From CAJGCS01 sp045589955 (GTDB taxonomy: Bacteria > Bacillota_I > Bacilli_A > ML615J-28 > CAG-313), in the NCBI GenBank assembly GCA_045589955.1, contig JAZNQD010000039.1, positions 1-37,237 of the forward strand: a DNA stretch of 37,237 bases, given 5' to 3'. The notes below the pieces were generated by a model, which ran no database searches, was not told the DNA's origin, and saw nothing but the letters and a program-made list of their open reading frames with translations. The position numbers and the translations under genes were made by a program. Each line of letters starts with the position of its first letter. Positions within the stretch are counted from its first letter, which is position 1. This document shows, in pieces, positions 37,092 through 37,237 of the stretch.

Positions 37092-37237
37092 ATGGCAGTT
37101 TTTAAGAAAAGAAGAAAAACATGTTACTTTACTGATAACAAAGTTCAAAAAATTGATTGGAAAGATGCTGACTTACTAAAAAGATTCATCTCAGATAGAG
37201 GAAAAATCTTACCTAGAAGAATCACTGGTACAAAAGC
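37092..37237 (+). CDS. rpsR: 30S ribosomal protein S18 (partial, runs off the window)
   Basis: The first 48 codons of S18 are present: AVFKKRRKTCYFTDNKVQ, then IDWKDADLLKRFISDRGKIL and PRRITGT. AGGAGG (37077-37082) lies 9 nt before ATG 37092. The 3' end is beyond the window. Confidence 0.97.
   Translation, partial: MAVFKKRRKTCYFTDNKVQKIDWKDADLLKRFISDRGKILPRRITGTK

Overview
The window is about 37 kb of very AT-rich DNA using the standard code. Trp codons are TGG, no long frame is broken at an internal TGA, and one gene appears to end at TGA. The gene set points to a low-GC Bacillota (Firmicutes), probably a Bacilli/Erysipelotrichia-like gut lineage. It includes CoaX-type pantothenate kinase, PepV, oligoendopeptidase F, UppP, a SipW/TasA-type export operon and the rpsF-ssb-rpsR operon. 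A CotZ-like coat protein, with a possible CotO-like neighbour, suggests a sporeformer or a descendant of one. Species cannot be assigned from the sequence alone.

Layout. 1-2.0 kb: accessory fragment with a decayed ORF6N/KilA-type remnant, an XRE regulator and an orphan lipoprotein. 2.0-5.0 kb: trkA-trkH potassium uptake operon. 5.0-10.9 kb: the most unusual part. An 1141-residue single-chain polymerase of the two-barrel (QDE-1/RDR/YonO) superfamily, with a DYDGD catalytic motif and several motifs of the cellular RNA-dependent RNA polymerase family, overlaps an unknown 333-residue gene. It is divergent from an apparent structured non-coding RNA that has its own consensus promoter, a cUUCGg hairpin and a terminator. 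A small orphan gene preceded by a 23-bp direct repeat follows, then about 650 bp of hairpin-rich DNA with repeated CCTCC/GGAGG motifs. 10.9-13.4 kb: DmpA-type aminopeptidase convergent with a MATE exporter. 13.4-19.9 kb: envelope cluster with a repeat/OB-fold lipoprotein and a four-gene SipW operon (anchor protein, SipW-like peptidase, TasA-like protein, TasA-like/GLUG beta-helix adhesin). A 13-bp sequence is shared by the two promoter regions.

20-31 kb: housekeeping and stress genes, namely cupin, oligoendopeptidase F, DUF362 protein, a Pr6Pr-type membrane protein, thioredoxin with a ferredoxin:thioredoxin-reductase catalytic subunit, coaX, a CotO-like protein, a CotZ-like coat protein, uppP, a membrane-anchored EIIB-like domain without its cysteine, pepV, trmB, a DUF84 NTPase and a DJ-1/PfpI protein. 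31-36.2 kb: a three-gene MacB/FtsX-type ABC system. 36.2 kb to the end: rpsF-ssb-rpsR with a strong promoter and a structured leader; rpsR runs off the window.

The best candidate for an undescribed system is the polymerase, its overlapping partner and the divergent structured RNA (about 5.0-9.8 kb). No phage structural, integrase or lysis genes surround it. Its biochemical role (RNA- or DNA-templated, defence or regulation) cannot be read from the sequence.
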